From: an uncultured Ignavibacteriota bacterium
GTDB lineage: Bacteria; Bacteroidota; Ignavibacteria; UBA10030; UBA8401
DNA length: 64,000 nucleotides
Direction of reading: 5' to 3'
Assembly: GCA_903884005.1 (NCBI GenBank)
Contig: CAISDA010000033.1
Span: 62,001 to 126,000 of the forward strand
Position 1 is the stretch's first letter; each line of letters opens with the position of its first letter. The notes beneath the pieces are model-generated. The model made no database searches. It saw nothing but the letters and a program-made list of their open reading frames with translations, and was not told the origin of the DNA. A program made the translations under genes and the position numbers. Shown in pieces: positions 9,266 to 18,204 of the stretch.

Positions 9266-10138
9266 TCACACTCCGCTGTGGCGAGCCAGCAGGTAGAAAC
9301 ATGCGATCCACAGAACGATCACGATCTGAAGGAACCGGTCCCTGTACAGCACGTCCGTCGGATTCGTGTTGCCGTTCTCAACGAACACGATCTGCATATA
9401 GCGCAGAATGCCGACGATGACAAACAGTGATGAGATGTACAGCTTGTTCGTCGAAAATTTCTGCTGTATCTCCGACGATACGGTGTAGAGAAGATACGAG
9501 ACGATGATCACTCCCGCCATCAACACCATGGTCGCATTGATGAACTCGAGATTGTAGTGATAGATGTTTTTCCGCGTCTCGAGGCCCCGCTCGCCGAGCC
9601 TGACGTCTTCCCGCCGTTTTGCGATCCCCAAAAAAACGGCGAGCAGGAACGTCATGATCACCAGCCACATCGATATCGGAATGTGTGTAACGATGCCGCC
9701 GGCCATGACCCGAAGGAGGAAACCGAACGCGAGGCAGACAATGTCGAGAATCGCCACGTATTTCAGTTTGAGTGTGTAGAGCAGATTGATGACAATATAG
9801 AGGCTCACGGTGATAAAAAGGCCGGTGCCGGCGGCTCCGCTCATGATCAATGCCAGCACCAGCAGTACCGGCGCCAGCATAAAGGCCGTGCTCATGCTGA
9901 CGTCACCGCTTGCCAGGGGCCTGTGGCATTTTTCGGGATGCCGCCTGTCTTCGTCGACATCGATGATGTCGTTCATGATATAGATGCCGCTTGCAGCGAT
10001 GCAGAAACAGACAAACGCTTCCACTGAACGGACAAGTTTTTCCATGTCCCCAAACGAGAAAGAAAAAAATATAGCGCTAAAAACCAGAAAATTTTTTATA
10101 TATTGCTTGGGGCGCAGCAGGTGCAGAACGTGCTTCAT
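9266..10138 (-). CDS. UbiA-superfamily decaprenyl-phosphate phosphoribosyltransferase-like protein
   Basis: Polytopic inner-membrane prenyltransferase. The N-terminus RPKQYIKNFLVFSAIFF and the Mg-binding motif NDIIDVDEDRRHPEKCHRPL (N56, D57, D60, D64) match the subgroup of mycobacterial Rv3806c, which moves phosphoribose from PRPP onto a polyprenyl phosphate. The later motif KRREDVRLGERG also fits that subgroup. About eight hydrophobic segments are visible. Length 290 is normal. GAAGGAACTCC precedes the ATG. No DprE1/DprE2-like epimerase genes lie nearby, so the fate of the product is unknown. A generic UbiA function (ubiquinone, menaquinone or heme) is less likely because of the HRPLASG context. 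Confidence 0.85.
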   Translation of the reverse strand: MKHVLHLLRPKQYIKNFLVFSAIFFSFSFGDMEKLVRSVEAFVCFCIAASGIYIMNDIIDVDEDRRHPEKCHRPLASGDVSMSTAFMLAPVLLVLALIMSGAAGTGLFITVSLYIVINLLYTLKLKYVAILDIVCLAFGFLLRVMAGGIVTHIPISMWLVIMTFLLAVFLGIAKRREDVRLGERGLETRKNIYHYNLEFINATMVLMAGVIIVSYLLYTVSSEIQQKFSTNKLYISSLFVIVGILRYMQIVFVENGNTNPTDVLYRDRFLQIVIVLWIACFYLLARHSGV

Positions 10139-10207
10139 GGAGTTCCTTCATGATGAATTGTACTGCTTCTAAATGCCGAAATAATCCGTAACATGCAAGA
10201 GAGCCCG

Positions 10208-10345
10208 GGCTGTTCGCCAATGGCAAATTATTTTCTCGACGTACCTCGCGGCCGTTGCATTGGTGCGCATGTAGGGCGAGATGTTATCTAGCCCGCTCGA
10301 GCGAAGCGGTGCAAGTTTTTGTGAGTTACCCGGGAGCTCAGGCGC
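10208..10345 (+). repeat. extended REP-like element R1
   Basis: Extended copy of the dispersed family. A left flank (ctgttcgccaatggcaaatt..., ctcg.gtacctcgc.gccgttgca) leads into GTAG (10271-10274) and the palindrome GGGCGAGAT-GTT-ATCTAGCCC (10274-10294, one stem mismatch). GCTCGAGC (10295-10302), the agcggtgca tail and a gtttttgtgagtt stretch follow. The flank recurs at 11336 and 32075. It lies just before the VOC gene and probably does not code. Confidence 0.8.
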
Positions 10346-10385
10346 CCCCGCCGATGCATTCATTTATTTACGAAGGAACTGTCCA

Positions 10386-11309
10386 ATGGCCGGATCACCA
10401 TCCCGTTCAACTTTCATGCGAAGCGCTGCATTCCTCATCATGGCCGTGGCGGCATTCACAATCGCCCGGTCAAAGGATGCCCTTCAATCCCCACAGGAGA
10501 AAGCAATGCCCGTTCATATCGTTGCCCGTTTTGAGCATATCGCCGTCAATGTTCCCGAACCCAAAGCGATGGCACAGTGGTATGCCGCCAATCTTGGATT
10601 CCGGATCGTCAGAGAAAGCGCAACGCCCTCCTATTCGGCATTCATCGCCGATTCTGCCGGACATATGATGTTCGAAATTTATCACAAAGCGGACCAACCT
10701 CTGCTCAAAGCCGATACGATCCACCACATGTCCATGCACTTCGCATTTGTGGATGACAGCATTCTCATGGTGAAGGACAGGCTTCTCAAGACAGGCGCCT
10801 CCATTGCGGAGGATATCAAAACGTCCGCTTCGGGCGATCAGGTGTTCACACTCCGTGATCCGTGGGGATTTTCAATCCAGTTTGTCCAGCGCGTGAAACC
10901 TCTGCTGCAGGCAAAGGGGCTGTATGCGGAACATTACGCGTTGAATGTGGAAGATTCGAGGGCCAAGGTCCAATGGCTCGTCGACAATCTCGGCCTGGTC
11001 GTCATGACAGAAGGGAAAGCCCCGTCGTATGGCATGTTGGTGGCCGATGCGGGGAAACATCTGATGATGGAAATTTATCAGAATACGAAGTTCCCTGTCA
11101 TCAATTTTTCTGATGTCAGCCACAATGCGACACATCTGGCATTCACGGTGCCGGACATCGCCGCCGCGAAACGGCAATGCGTCGGCGCGGGCGCGACGGT
11201 GGTCGAGGATGTCCTGAAAACGCCGGGCGGAGATTTTGTGCTCATGCTGCGCGACCCGTGGGGTGAACCGCTCCAGCTCGTGACCCGCCTTGCGCCCATG
11301 CTGAAATAA
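10386..11309 (+). CDS. exported double VOC (glyoxalase/dioxygenase fold) protein
   Basis: 307 residues. The ATG at 10386 is preferred over an upstream in-frame ATG at 10281, because the upstream one lies inside a REP element and GAAGGAAC sits 7 nt before 10386. An N-terminal hydrophobic stretch (FMRSAAFLIMAVAAFTIARS) suggests export or a membrane anchor. Two tandem VOC modules follow: residues about 45-165 (FEHIAVNVPEPKAMAQWYAANLG ... DPWGFSIQFVQ) and about 172-305 (AEHYALNVEDSRAKVQWLVDNLG ... DPWGEPLQLV). Each has a C-terminal DPWG motif and Glu in MFEIY / MMEIY at the usual metal-ligand site, with histidines near the N-terminus. Substrate and reaction (isomerase, dioxygenase, drug binding) cannot be told. 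No operon partner is seen. Confidence 0.85.
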   Translation: MAGSPSRSTFMRSAAFLIMAVAAFTIARSKDALQSPQEKAMPVHIVARFEHIAVNVPEPKAMAQWYAANLGFRIVRESATPSYSAFIADSAGHMMFEIYHKADQPLLKADTIHHMSMHFAFVDDSILMVKDRLLKTGASIAEDIKTSASGDQVFTLRDPWGFSIQFVQRVKPLLQAKGLYAEHYALNVEDSRAKVQWLVDNLGLVVMTEGKAPSYGMLVADAGKHLMMEIYQNTKFPVINFSDVSHNATHLAFTVPDIAAAKRQCVGAGATVVEDVLKTPGGDFVLMLRDPWGEPLQLVTRLAPMLK

Positions 11310-11335
11310 CATTACGGTTTTTTTTAGAGCGCGGT

Positions 11336-11409
11336 CTGTTCGCCAACGGCAAACTATTTTCTCGGAAGTACCTCGCTGCCGTTGCACCGCGTGCGCGGTG
11401 CAAGTTACC
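11336..11409 (+). repeat. REP-like element R2 (flank copy lacking the GGCGAGAT palindrome)
   Basis: It shares the flank of R1 (ctgttcgccaacggcaaact, then ctcg..agtacctcgctgccgttgca). The central GTAG hairpin is replaced by another palindrome, GCACCGCGTGCGCGGTGC (11385-11402), followed by aagtt. It looks like a deletion derivative. It lies between the convergent VOC and carboxylase genes. Confidence 0.65.
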
Positions 11410-11419
11410 TATGAGCGCG

Positions 11420-12970
11420 TTATAAGGGTATGTTCCCGTGCTTCTTCTTCGGAAGCGTCTGTTCCTTCCCTTCAAGCATCTCGAAGGCCTTGATGAGTTT
11501 GAGCCGCGTCGTCGCCGGTACGATCACGTCGTCGACGTACCCGCGCTGCGCCGCCATATACGGGCCGGCGAATTTTTCGGAATACTCCGTTTTCAGTTCG
11601 AGCTTTCGTTTTGCCGGATCACTGGCCTTTGCGATCTCGGTGCTGTACAACACCTCGACGGCGCCATCGGGCCCCATCACCGCGATCTCAGCCGTAGGCC
11701 ATGCATAACTGATGTCGCCCCGAATATGCTTCGAGTTCATCACGCAGTACGCACCGCCGTACGCTTTTCTCACGATCACGGTAATGCGCGGCACGGTGCT
11801 CTCGGCAAACGCAAACAACAGTTTGGCGCCGTTGCGTATGATGCCGTTATATTCCTGGAGCGCTCCCGGCATGAATCCCGGAACATCTTCGAAGACGAGC
11901 AGCGGAATGCTGAACGCATCGCAAAACCTGATGAATCGCGCCGCCTTGATCGACGCGTTGTTGTCCAGCACTCCCGCAAGTACCTTCGGCTGGTTCGCGA
12001 TCACACCAATGGACTTCCCGTGCAGCCGGGCGAAGCCGATCACGATATTGGCCGCAAACTTCGGCTGCAGCTCGAAGAAATCATTATTGTCCACGATCTC
12101 TTTGATGACCTCTTTCATATCGTAGGGCCTGTTCGCGCTCTCGGGAACGATCGTGTTCAATCGTTCGCAGTTGCGGTCGGCGGGATCCGTCGTCGGAAGC
12201 ACCGGAGGACGCTCATAATTTTTTTGCGGAAGGAACGACAACAGCCTTCGGACGCCCTTGAACGTCTCCTCTTCATCGGCATAGACCGCGTGCGCCACAC
12301 CGCTCTTCGTGGCATGCACGCCGGCGCCTCCCAGCTGCTCGGCGGTGATCTCCTCCTGCGTCACTTGCTTCAACACTTTGGGGCCCGTCAGGAACATGTA
12401 CGAAATATCTTCCGTCATGAAGACAAAATCCATGATCGCCGGCGAGTACACCGCTCCCCCGGCACATGGTCCGAGCACCAGCGATATCTGCGGTATCACC
12501 CCGGAGTAGAGTACGTTCCTCAGGAAGATTTCGGCATACCCGGCGAGCGATACGACCCCCTCCTGAATGCGCGCCCCGCCCGAATCGTTGATGCCGATCA
12601 GCGGAGCCCCCACCTTCGCGGCCATGTCCATGACCTTGATGATTTTTTCAGCATGCGCCATGGACAACGATCCGCCGAAAATCGTGAAATCCTGTGCGAA
12701 GAGGAACACCAGCCGCCCGTGTATGGTGCCATACCCGGTGATCACGCCGTCTGTAAGCGGCCGATTCTTGTCCATATCAAAGTCGGTGCATTGATGCGTC
12801 ACGAAGGCGTCGAACTCTTCAAAGCTGTTCTTGTCCAACAGTTTTAACACACGCTCGCGCGCGGTGAATTTTCCGCGTTCGTGCTGGCTCTGTATCCGTT
12901 TTTTTCCGCCGGCGAGTTGTACGCGTTCCTTGAGTTCCTGAAGTCGAAGAAGCCGGTTTTCAGAAGCCAT
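11420..12970 (-). CDS. acyl-CoA carboxylase carboxyltransferase (beta) subunit, propionyl/methylmalonyl-CoA type
   Basis: 516 residues, the usual size for PccB/MmdA. The start is set at 12970 because GGAGG lies 5 nt upstream and the protein then begins MASENRLLRLQELKERV; an in-frame ATG at 13048 would add 26 residues without homology. Biotin-dependent carboxyltransferase folds are seen in both halves: the crotonase-like N-terminal half has DSGGARIQEGV and GPCAGGAVYSPAIMDFVFM, and the C-terminal half has ANQPKVLAGVLD, RFCDAFSIPLLVFEDVPGF and RKAYGGAYCVMNS. It transfers CO2 between carboxybiotin and propionyl-CoA (or decarboxylates methylmalonyl-CoA). Biotin carboxylase, biotin carrier and membrane subunits are not adjacent, so the complex is probably completed from elsewhere. 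Confidence 0.93.
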   Translation of the reverse strand: MASENRLLRLQELKERVQLAGGKKRIQSQHERGKFTARERVLKLLDKNSFEEFDAFVTHQCTDFDMDKNRPLTDGVITGYGTIHGRLVFLFAQDFTIFGGSLSMAHAEKIIKVMDMAAKVGAPLIGINDSGGARIQEGVVSLAGYAEIFLRNVLYSGVIPQISLVLGPCAGGAVYSPAIMDFVFMTEDISYMFLTGPKVLKQVTQEEITAEQLGGAGVHATKSGVAHAVYADEEETFKGVRRLLSFLPQKNYERPPVLPTTDPADRNCERLNTIVPESANRPYDMKEVIKEIVDNNDFFELQPKFAANIVIGFARLHGKSIGVIANQPKVLAGVLDNNASIKAARFIRFCDAFSIPLLVFEDVPGFMPGALQEYNGIIRNGAKLLFAFAESTVPRITVIVRKAYGGAYCVMNSKHIRGDISYAWPTAEIAVMGPDGAVEVLYSTEIAKASDPAKRKLELKTEYSEKFAGPYMAAQRGYVDDVIVPATTRLKLIKAFEMLEGKEQTLPKKKHGNIPL

Positions 12971-13079
12971 GGTGCCTCCGTGAGCATGATGTGATACTAT
13001 GTGGACACGGCTGCATGTGTCTGTGCGATTGCCGCGAAAAAAAATCACTGTTCTTCTGCCGATGATACGGCAGGTGATG

Positions 13080-15092
13080 CTATTTAAGCACGATGAACCG
13101 CTTCGTATCGGTAAACGCCGCCGAACCGTTTCGCGCCGTCAAGCGGTACAGATACACGCCGCTCGAGAGTGAGCCCGCATCAAACACCGCAGTATGATAC
13201 CCCGCCGGCAGTACTCGATCGACGACCGTCGATATCAACCGGCCCGCCGTGTCGAACACTTCCATCACGACCCTGTTGCTCGACGGCAGAGCAAACGACA
13301 GCGTGGTGGAAGGGTTGAACGGATTCGGATAATTTTGAAACAACCGACATCCCGTGGGGATCATGCTTCCCGGCTCTTCCACGCCCGTGACGTTTCCTTC
13401 ACTCGCAAAATATCCGGCAACGAACACGAGCGGAGCGTTCCAATTGATCGCGATCTCGTTCGATGCATAGCTGCTCTGGTCGTCGAGATAGACCAGCGCA
13501 GGAGGGCTCGACGACGTAAACTTTGCCTTCAGCGCATCATCGTCCCGATTTTGATTCGGCCCGCCGGCCATGAGACCGGGCACCGGTTCATCGATCCCGT
13601 CGGAGGCCGACGGCCGGTGATGAGGATGCATCATATGGCGCGCGCCGATGCCTGTGACGAAGGAAATATTATTCCCGTTCTTTCCGAGAATGTAATCGAG
13701 CTGCGACAGCGCCGCATTGAGCATCGCACTGCTGCCAGCCTCGCGCGACGCAAGGATCAGGAGGATCGCTCTATTCAATACTTCCGAATTGCTGCCCCAA
13801 TTATATTCCCCCGGTTTGATCGCGACCGAAAATCCCTCGGTGCCGATCGATGTCACGAGCGACTGACCGTAATCGGTGAGCGATTGACGCAGCGACGATT
13901 TGATCAGGGAACTCGCAGAGGACTGCTGCGTATAGAGGTATGCGAGATGTGCCATCGTTCGGACATTCGGCCATCCCATGGTTTGCGTGAGAAGGGCGCC
14001 CTTTCCGTACTGCAGCGTGTAGTACGAATTGAACGGCGTTTCGCCGGTCGCGGAAAACAATTCAGCAGCAGCCCACAATCGCTCATCGGAGTCGTTAGAG
14101 TCTCCGTATTCGCCTGTTGCGGTCCCCGCGGGATTTGTAAACCCGCCTGTCGGCACAATCGCGGTATGCGTCTGCAAGTAGCCCCAGGCGAGCCTGGCGG
14201 CGGCAAGGCAGGTTTCGGAAAACGGCTTGTCGAATCCCCGATAGATGCGCGACGCTCGTGCCATCACTGCGGCAAAGTCTCCCGTCGCCGTCGTTGAGAG
14301 CTGATAAATATTTCTCGACCCGGCATCGGCAGACGGCATGACGAAGCCCTCGAATTGCGGGTGCGTCACCTTAAAATATACTCCGCCTCCCCAATGCTGC
14401 ATCTTGAGCATCCACGTCAATTCGTACCTGACTTCATCCAGCAGGTCCGGCACTCCGTTGCCGCTCTCCGGAATTCCCGCCTCATCGGAGTTGAACCGGG
14501 CGGGAAATAATTCGTACGACATGAGGAGCGTGCCGACCGTCACGCCGGCGTTGACGACGTATTTTCCGTAATCGCCCGCATCATGCCATCCCCCGCGCAC
14601 CTCCATGAAACCGCTTGTGTCCGTGGATGCGTGGAAGAAGCCGTCAATGGAATGACACGTTGCGCGGGAATAGATCCCCGCATACGCCGGGAGAAGGTCC
14701 GTCCCGCAGCGCTGATAATAAAAACCGCGGAGCGACCTTGTATAGACGGAACGGAATACGGTGTCGGCAATCATGAAGAGCGGTGATTTTTCGGACGCGG
14801 AGAGCGACACCAGATACGTTCCGGATCGCTTCAATGAAGTGAAATCGCCCTTGTAGACGGTCAGCCCGGTGGCCGGATCATTCGCCCGCGATACGGTCAC
14901 CTTCCCCGAAAAATACACGATGCCGGTGGACGGGTCGGTGATTGAAAAACTATCGGCGGCTGTGGTTGCGAAGAATATTTTTTGCGAGCCCGGCAGATAC
15001 CCGGCCTGATTGACCATGACCGACGCACGCGCATCCGGTATGGCGCACACGAGAGCGATCAACAACGTCAGCACAATGTTGGGGAACTTCAT
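13080..15092 (-). CDS. GH9 cellulase with CelD-type Ig domain and T9SS sorting domain
   Basis: 670 residues. An upstream ATG at 15131 is possible; 15092 was chosen because a signal peptide begins there (MKFPNIVLTLLIALVCAIPDARA). Residues about 22-105 form the N-terminal Ig-like domain of GH9 enzymes (VMVNQAGYLPGSQKIFF, FTSLKRSGTYLVS). The (alpha/alpha)6 catalytic domain covers about 110-560 with GWHDAGDYGKYVVN near residue 168 (catalytic Asp pair), MHPHHRPSASDG, and NEIAINWNAP near 545 (proton-donor Glu). A C-terminal type IX sorting domain starts at YPNPFNPSTTLSFALP and ends RFIVLK. It is therefore exported and probably surface-bound or released by T9SS, acting on beta-1,4-glucan or mixed-linkage glucan. 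No carbohydrate-binding module is obvious. Confidence 0.94.
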   Translation of the reverse strand: MKFPNIVLTLLIALVCAIPDARASVMVNQAGYLPGSQKIFFATTAADSFSITDPSTGIVYFSGKVTVSRANDPATGLTVYKGDFTSLKRSGTYLVSLSASEKSPLFMIADTVFRSVYTRSLRGFYYQRCGTDLLPAYAGIYSRATCHSIDGFFHASTDTSGFMEVRGGWHDAGDYGKYVVNAGVTVGTLLMSYELFPARFNSDEAGIPESGNGVPDLLDEVRYELTWMLKMQHWGGGVYFKVTHPQFEGFVMPSADAGSRNIYQLSTTATGDFAAVMARASRIYRGFDKPFSETCLAAARLAWGYLQTHTAIVPTGGFTNPAGTATGEYGDSNDSDERLWAAAELFSATGETPFNSYYTLQYGKGALLTQTMGWPNVRTMAHLAYLYTQQSSASSLIKSSLRQSLTDYGQSLVTSIGTEGFSVAIKPGEYNWGSNSEVLNRAILLILASREAGSSAMLNAALSQLDYILGKNGNNISFVTGIGARHMMHPHHRPSASDGIDEPVPGLMAGGPNQNRDDDALKAKFTSSSPPALVYLDDQSSYASNEIAINWNAPLVFVAGYFASEGNVTGVEEPGSMIPTGCRLFQNYPNPFNPSTTLSFALPSSNRVVMEVFDTAGRLISTVVDRVLPAGYHTAVFDAGSLSSGVYLYRLTARNGSAAFTDTKRFIVLK

Positions 15093-15159
15093 ATTTTCTC
15101 TGAAATGGTTGGAAAGAAAATATGTAATCATTTTTCACGCTAAGTGCAATGATCGCTCC

Positions 15160-15669
15160 TCAATGATTTTTTAGCAGTGTCCCCATGGCGGCCAATGCTT
15201 TTTGCGCCGCGAGCGCCGCCATGACGTTCGGCCCCAGGGAGCGCAGCGAGTCGACCACGGCGATCGTTTCATCGTTCAGGAGCCCCTCCCGTTCGAATGC
15301 ATGAAGCACATGGTGCGCGCCCTGCCTGACGAACGGCGATTCGAATTTTTTTTCGAGGAGTTCCAGAAGCGGAAGGACTGCAGCCGTCTTCAGCATGATG
15401 AGCGCCTCAGCCGCAAGCCATTGCACAGCCATGCTCTCATCGTTGAGCGCATTGACGAGAGCCTCGGCGGTGGACACGTCCTTGATGCGTCTCAGTGCCT
15501 TGCACGCTTCCCAGCGCACGATCTCGCTCTTGTCTGTGAGAAGTTCCACGAGGAATGGGACGGCTGGTTTTCCGATCGTTACCAGTGCCTCCCGCGCCTG
15601 CATACGGCGGGCGCCGTCTTTGCTGCGCAGTTCACTGATCAGGTCTTCGAAACTATGAATTGTTTTCAT
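15160..15669 (-). CDS. HEAT-repeat protein
   Basis: 169 residues built almost wholly of HEAT/PBS-lyase-like helical pairs, for example DGARRMQAREALVTIGKPAV, DKSEIVRWEACKALRRIKD and DESMAVQWLAAEALIMLK. There is no signal peptide or enzyme motif, so it is probably a cytosolic protein-protein interaction scaffold. AGGAG lies 7 nt before the ATG. It has its own consensus-like promoter about 125 bp upstream. The partner is unknown; neighbours are the GH9 and GH lipoprotein genes on the same strand. Confidence 0.85.
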   Translation of the reverse strand: MKTIHSFEDLISELRSKDGARRMQAREALVTIGKPAVPFLVELLTDKSEIVRWEACKALRRIKDVSTAEALVNALNDESMAVQWLAAEALIMLKTAAVLPLLELLEKKFESPFVRQGAHHVLHAFEREGLLNDETIAVVDSLRSLGPNVMAALAAQKALAAMGTLLKNH

Positions 15670-15798
15670 TGTTGTACTCCTTTATAGAGAAACAAGAAAA
15701 CCAATACCATAATGCCGATCTCCGAAGCCTCAGCGCTTTTGTGCGTCGACATCCTGTCGCCTTTTTCACACAATGCTGATGGCGTGCTATGGTGTACT

Positions 15799-15827
15799 AT
15801 TATATCCTTATTTATGCATTTTGTCAA
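15799..15827 (-). promoter_or_regulatory. perfect-consensus sigma70 promoter for the HEAT-repeat gene
   Basis: On the minus strand TTGACA (15827-15822), a 17-bp spacer and TATAAT (15804-15799). Transcription would begin near 15792 and leave a leader of about 120 nt before the HEAT gene ATG at 15669. Confidence 0.75.
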
Positions 15828-15870
15828 TATCCATCCGTCACCATCCCGGTGCGGGTCTCATCCCCTGTCT

Positions 15871-17034
15871 CTACCTGCTGAATGGCAAATTCACATAGAC
15901 CTGGCCCAGTTCCGAAAGCTGGCCGTCGGCGGGCGACAATAGATAGGTGAATTTTGTGTCGGGCAATCCTCCCCGGCCGTAGAACCAGGCATACCGAAAG
16001 ACATCCGTTCTCGTTTCGCATATGTTTACCATGTCCTGCATCTGCGCTTCCTGTTTCGCATACGAGTTGATCTGAACATTCCAATTCGCCATTTCTGTCA
16101 CCCAGACCTTCTTTCCGTATTTTGTCAGCCTGTAGAGCTGACTCGCCAGTCCGTAATCGTACCAATGGAATGCAAGATAATCGATATGCGGTAATTTCCC
16201 ATTCGCGGCCTGATATGCCGCGTAAAATGCATCGAGCCAGACAACGGGATCCGAAAAACCGGGCATTGTTCCCCAGTTCATTGCCGGACCGACAATGTAC
16301 ACGGTTCGCCCCTGTGATGCGAGGTCAGCAACGACCTGCTCATACTTCAGCCAGTCTGCGGCCGCCTGCACGGGCGTGCGGTTGGCCTGGTCGGTTAAAT
16401 TCGGTTCGTTCATCACCAGCAGATACTTAATTTCGGAATGAGCAAGAATGAATGTTTTCACGGCGGCCATGTCCGAAGCGCTCGTCGCGCCTCCCCACAA
16501 CATGGGAATGTAATCCATGCCGAATGTCTGATAGTAGCCCGGCAGCACGCCGCTATTCGGGGTCTTTCCCCAATTATACCACCAGCTGACTCCCTTCGAT
16601 AACGCCGCAATGTCTGCCGACGATGCAAGGTCGAATGCAATTCCCCGCTTCGGACTCCGTGTGATCAGCGATGAATACACGTAGATGTCGCTGACGGCGG
16701 ATGCTCCCACATTCCCTGCCGCATCCGTTGCCTTTGCCATAATGGAATACCCGCCCGTGATGCCGATCGTGCTCCACGCATACTGATAGGGAGCCGAATT
16801 ATCCGTCCCCGCTTTCGCGCCGTTAATATAGAACTCGACGAATGACACACTTTTATCGTCACTGGCGATTGCGGTGATCGTGTAGGTTGTGTCGGACCTG
16901 AGTTCGGCCCCGGTAGCGGGAAAGGATATCGACACGACGGGTGCCTGCATATCGGCCTCTGTTGCAGTGTCTTTCGCGCAGCCCGAGAGTGCGGCAAGGA
17001 GAATAAGGAGGGGGAAAAAAAAATTAGTGGCCAT
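15871..17034 (-). CDS. glycosyl hydrolase-like lipoprotein (Glyco_hydro_cc type) with N-terminal Ig domain
   Basis: 387 residues. The ATG at 17034 is preferred: AGGAAG lies just upstream, it avoids overlap with the regulator gene, and it starts a lipoprotein signal ending in the lipobox ALSGC. Residues about 35-120 form a bacterial Ig-like domain (PVVSISFPATGAELRSDTTYTITAIASDD, SVSFVEFYINGAKAG). Residues about 130-385 form a TIM barrel of the Glyco_hydro_cc (Asl1-like) clan with MNEPN near 206 (acid/base Glu), FHWYDYG, and WVTEMANWN near 310 (nucleophile Glu). Family members cleave beta-1,3-glucans or related chains; the substrate here is inferred only. It is anchored to a membrane by lipid, and is the last gene after the SPFH/RHH pair (37 bp). 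Confidence 0.85.
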   Translation of the reverse strand: MATNFFFPLLILLAALSGCAKDTATEADMQAPVVSISFPATGAELRSDTTYTITAIASDDKSVSFVEFYINGAKAGTDNSAPYQYAWSTIGITGGYSIMAKATDAAGNVGASAVSDIYVYSSLITRSPKRGIAFDLASSADIAALSKGVSWWYNWGKTPNSGVLPGYYQTFGMDYIPMLWGGATSASDMAAVKTFILAHSEIKYLLVMNEPNLTDQANRTPVQAAADWLKYEQVVADLASQGRTVYIVGPAMNWGTMPGFSDPVVWLDAFYAAYQAANGKLPHIDYLAFHWYDYGLASQLYRLTKYGKKVWVTEMANWNVQINSYAKQEAQMQDMVNICETRTDVFRYAWFYGRGGLPDTKFTYLLSPADGQLSELGQVYVNLPFSR

Positions 17035-17071
17035 GCATCTTCCTGCATTAATATGTTCGGTATGCCCGCGA

Positions 17072-17281
17072 TCAATCCAAAAAATTTTCGTCCGCTGTGT
17101 GCGGCGTATCATCGTCATCCCGGACGGACGGACGCACCGGCCTCCCCGCCCGTTTCACCGCCTGGTTCAGGAGAAATTCCATCTGAGCATTGATGCTCCG
17201 CAGATCGTCCGCCGCCCACTTCTCGAGTGCGTTATACACGCCCGCATCAATGCGCAGAAGGAATTTTTTTTTCTCGCTCAT
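17072..17281 (-). CDS. Arc-like ribbon-helix-helix DNA-binding protein
   Basis: 69 residues. The N-terminal strand KKFLLRIDAGVYNALEKWAADDLRSINAQMEFLLNQAV is the Arc/MetJ type ribbon-helix-helix, followed by an acidic tail (DDDD). It binds DNA as a dimer or tetramer. Its ATG overlaps the TAA of the SPFH gene (TAATG), so the two are translationally coupled. A 28-bp near-perfect palindrome over the SPFH promoter is the obvious candidate operator, suggesting autoregulation. There is no toxin gene next to it, so it is more likely a partner of SPFH than an antitoxin. Confidence 0.85.
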   Translation of the reverse strand: MSEKKKFLLRIDAGVYNALEKWAADDLRSINAQMEFLLNQAVKRAGRPVRPSVRDDDDTPHTADENFLD

Positions 17282-18153
17282 TAATATAATGACCCTGTAT
17301 TGATGACCGGCTGCGCCTGGCTCTCGGACACGAGCGCGACCAGAAGATTGTTCACCATTGTTGCTTTTTTTTCTTCATCCAGCGTCACGATGTGCTGCTC
17401 TGCCAGTGACTTCAGCGCCTGATCGACCATGCCGACGGCTCCCTCAACGATCAGTTTGCGGGCGGCGATGATCGCCTGCGCCTGCTGACGCCGCAGCATT
17501 GCCTGCGCTATTTCGGGCGAGTATGCGAGATGGCTCAGTCGTGACTCTATGACTTCGACTCCGGCGACCTCGAGCCTGGTCTGCAGCTGCACTTTCAACG
17601 CATCGGCTATCTCCTGTTGATTGCCCCTGAGAGACGACCGCTCTCCATCCTGCGCGTCGTACGGATATTCGGTCGCAAGCGTCCGTATCGCCGTCTCGGC
17701 CTGTATGGCGACGAACTGTTCGTAGTTGTCTACATCGAACAGCGCGCGCGACGAATCGATCACGTGCCATACTACGACGGCAGCGATCTCGATCGGATTG
17801 CCATGAAGATCGTTCACCTTGATCTTTTCGCTGTTGAAGTTCCGGATGCGCAGCGATACATGCTGTTTCACCGTGAACGGATTCGCCCACCAGAATCCGG
17901 CATCGCGCACGGTGCCGATGTATTTTCCGAACAGGACAAGCACACGCGCCTCGTTCGGATGAACAATGAACATACCCGCGCCGTAGAGTATGATTCCAAA
18001 GAACAATGGTATGATGATGAACAGCAGGTCTGTGTTTTCCGTCCTGATCCCTGTGGAGAGTGTGTAGATCTCGAGAACAATCATGAGAATGAATGCACTG
18101 AGCGCAAGGAATCCGCTCATTCGCTTTGCTTGAAATTCTGTCACTGTTTTCAT
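17281..18153 (-). CDS. SPFH/Band 7 domain membrane protein
   Basis: 290 residues. Two N-terminal hydrophobic segments (about 13-33 and 44-62) anchor it, followed by the SPFH domain from about 64 ([34 protein letters not shown] ... VSLRIRNF) and a helical region with [25 protein letters not shown], a typical stomatin/prohibitin-like coiled coil. It probably forms oligomeric membrane microdomains. GAAGGAGAAGAGCG precedes the ATG. It is the first gene of a unit with the RHH regulator and perhaps the GH lipoprotein. The close SPFH-RHH coupling is seen here directly; its purpose is not known to me. Confidence 0.9.
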   Translation of the reverse strand: MKTVTEFQAKRMSGFLALSAFILMIVLEIYTLSTGIRTENTDLLFIIIPLFFGIILYGAGMFIVHPNEARVLVLFGKYIGTVRDAGFWWANPFTVKQHVSLRIRNFNSEKIKVNDLHGNPIEIAAVVVWHVIDSSRALFDVDNYEQFVAIQAETAIRTLATEYPYDAQDGERSSLRGNQQEIADALKVQLQTRLEVAGVEVIESRLSHLAYSPEIAQAMLRRQQAQAIIAARKLIVEGAVGMVDQALKSLAEQHIVTLDEEKKATMVNNLLVALVSESQAQPVINTGSLY

Positions 18154-18176
18154 CGCTCTTCTCCTTCGGATTGTTT

Positions 18177-18204
18177 GATATTATAATGATATCATTTTAA
18201 TATC
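18177..18204 (-). promoter_or_regulatory. 28-bp near-perfect palindrome over the SPFH promoter, candidate RHH operator
   Basis: The sequence from GATATTA to TAATATC is symmetric about its centre at 26 of 28 positions (the only mismatches are a pair of A/T changes), with core AATGATATCATT. It covers the -10 hexamer of the SPFH promoter, so a bound repressor would block RNA polymerase. Confidence 0.6.

Noticed and set aside
10169-10363. Minus-strand reading frame of 64 codons over REP element R1, and the similar ones at 31993-32250 and 11242-11475
   Set aside because: Their shared peptide (NISPYMRT.ATAA.Y..K) is just the translation of the repeat in the same frame; there is no independent coding evidence.
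17072-17281. RHH protein as an antitoxin
   Set aside because: No small toxin gene is adjacent; both neighbours are an SPFH protein and a glycosidase lipoprotein.
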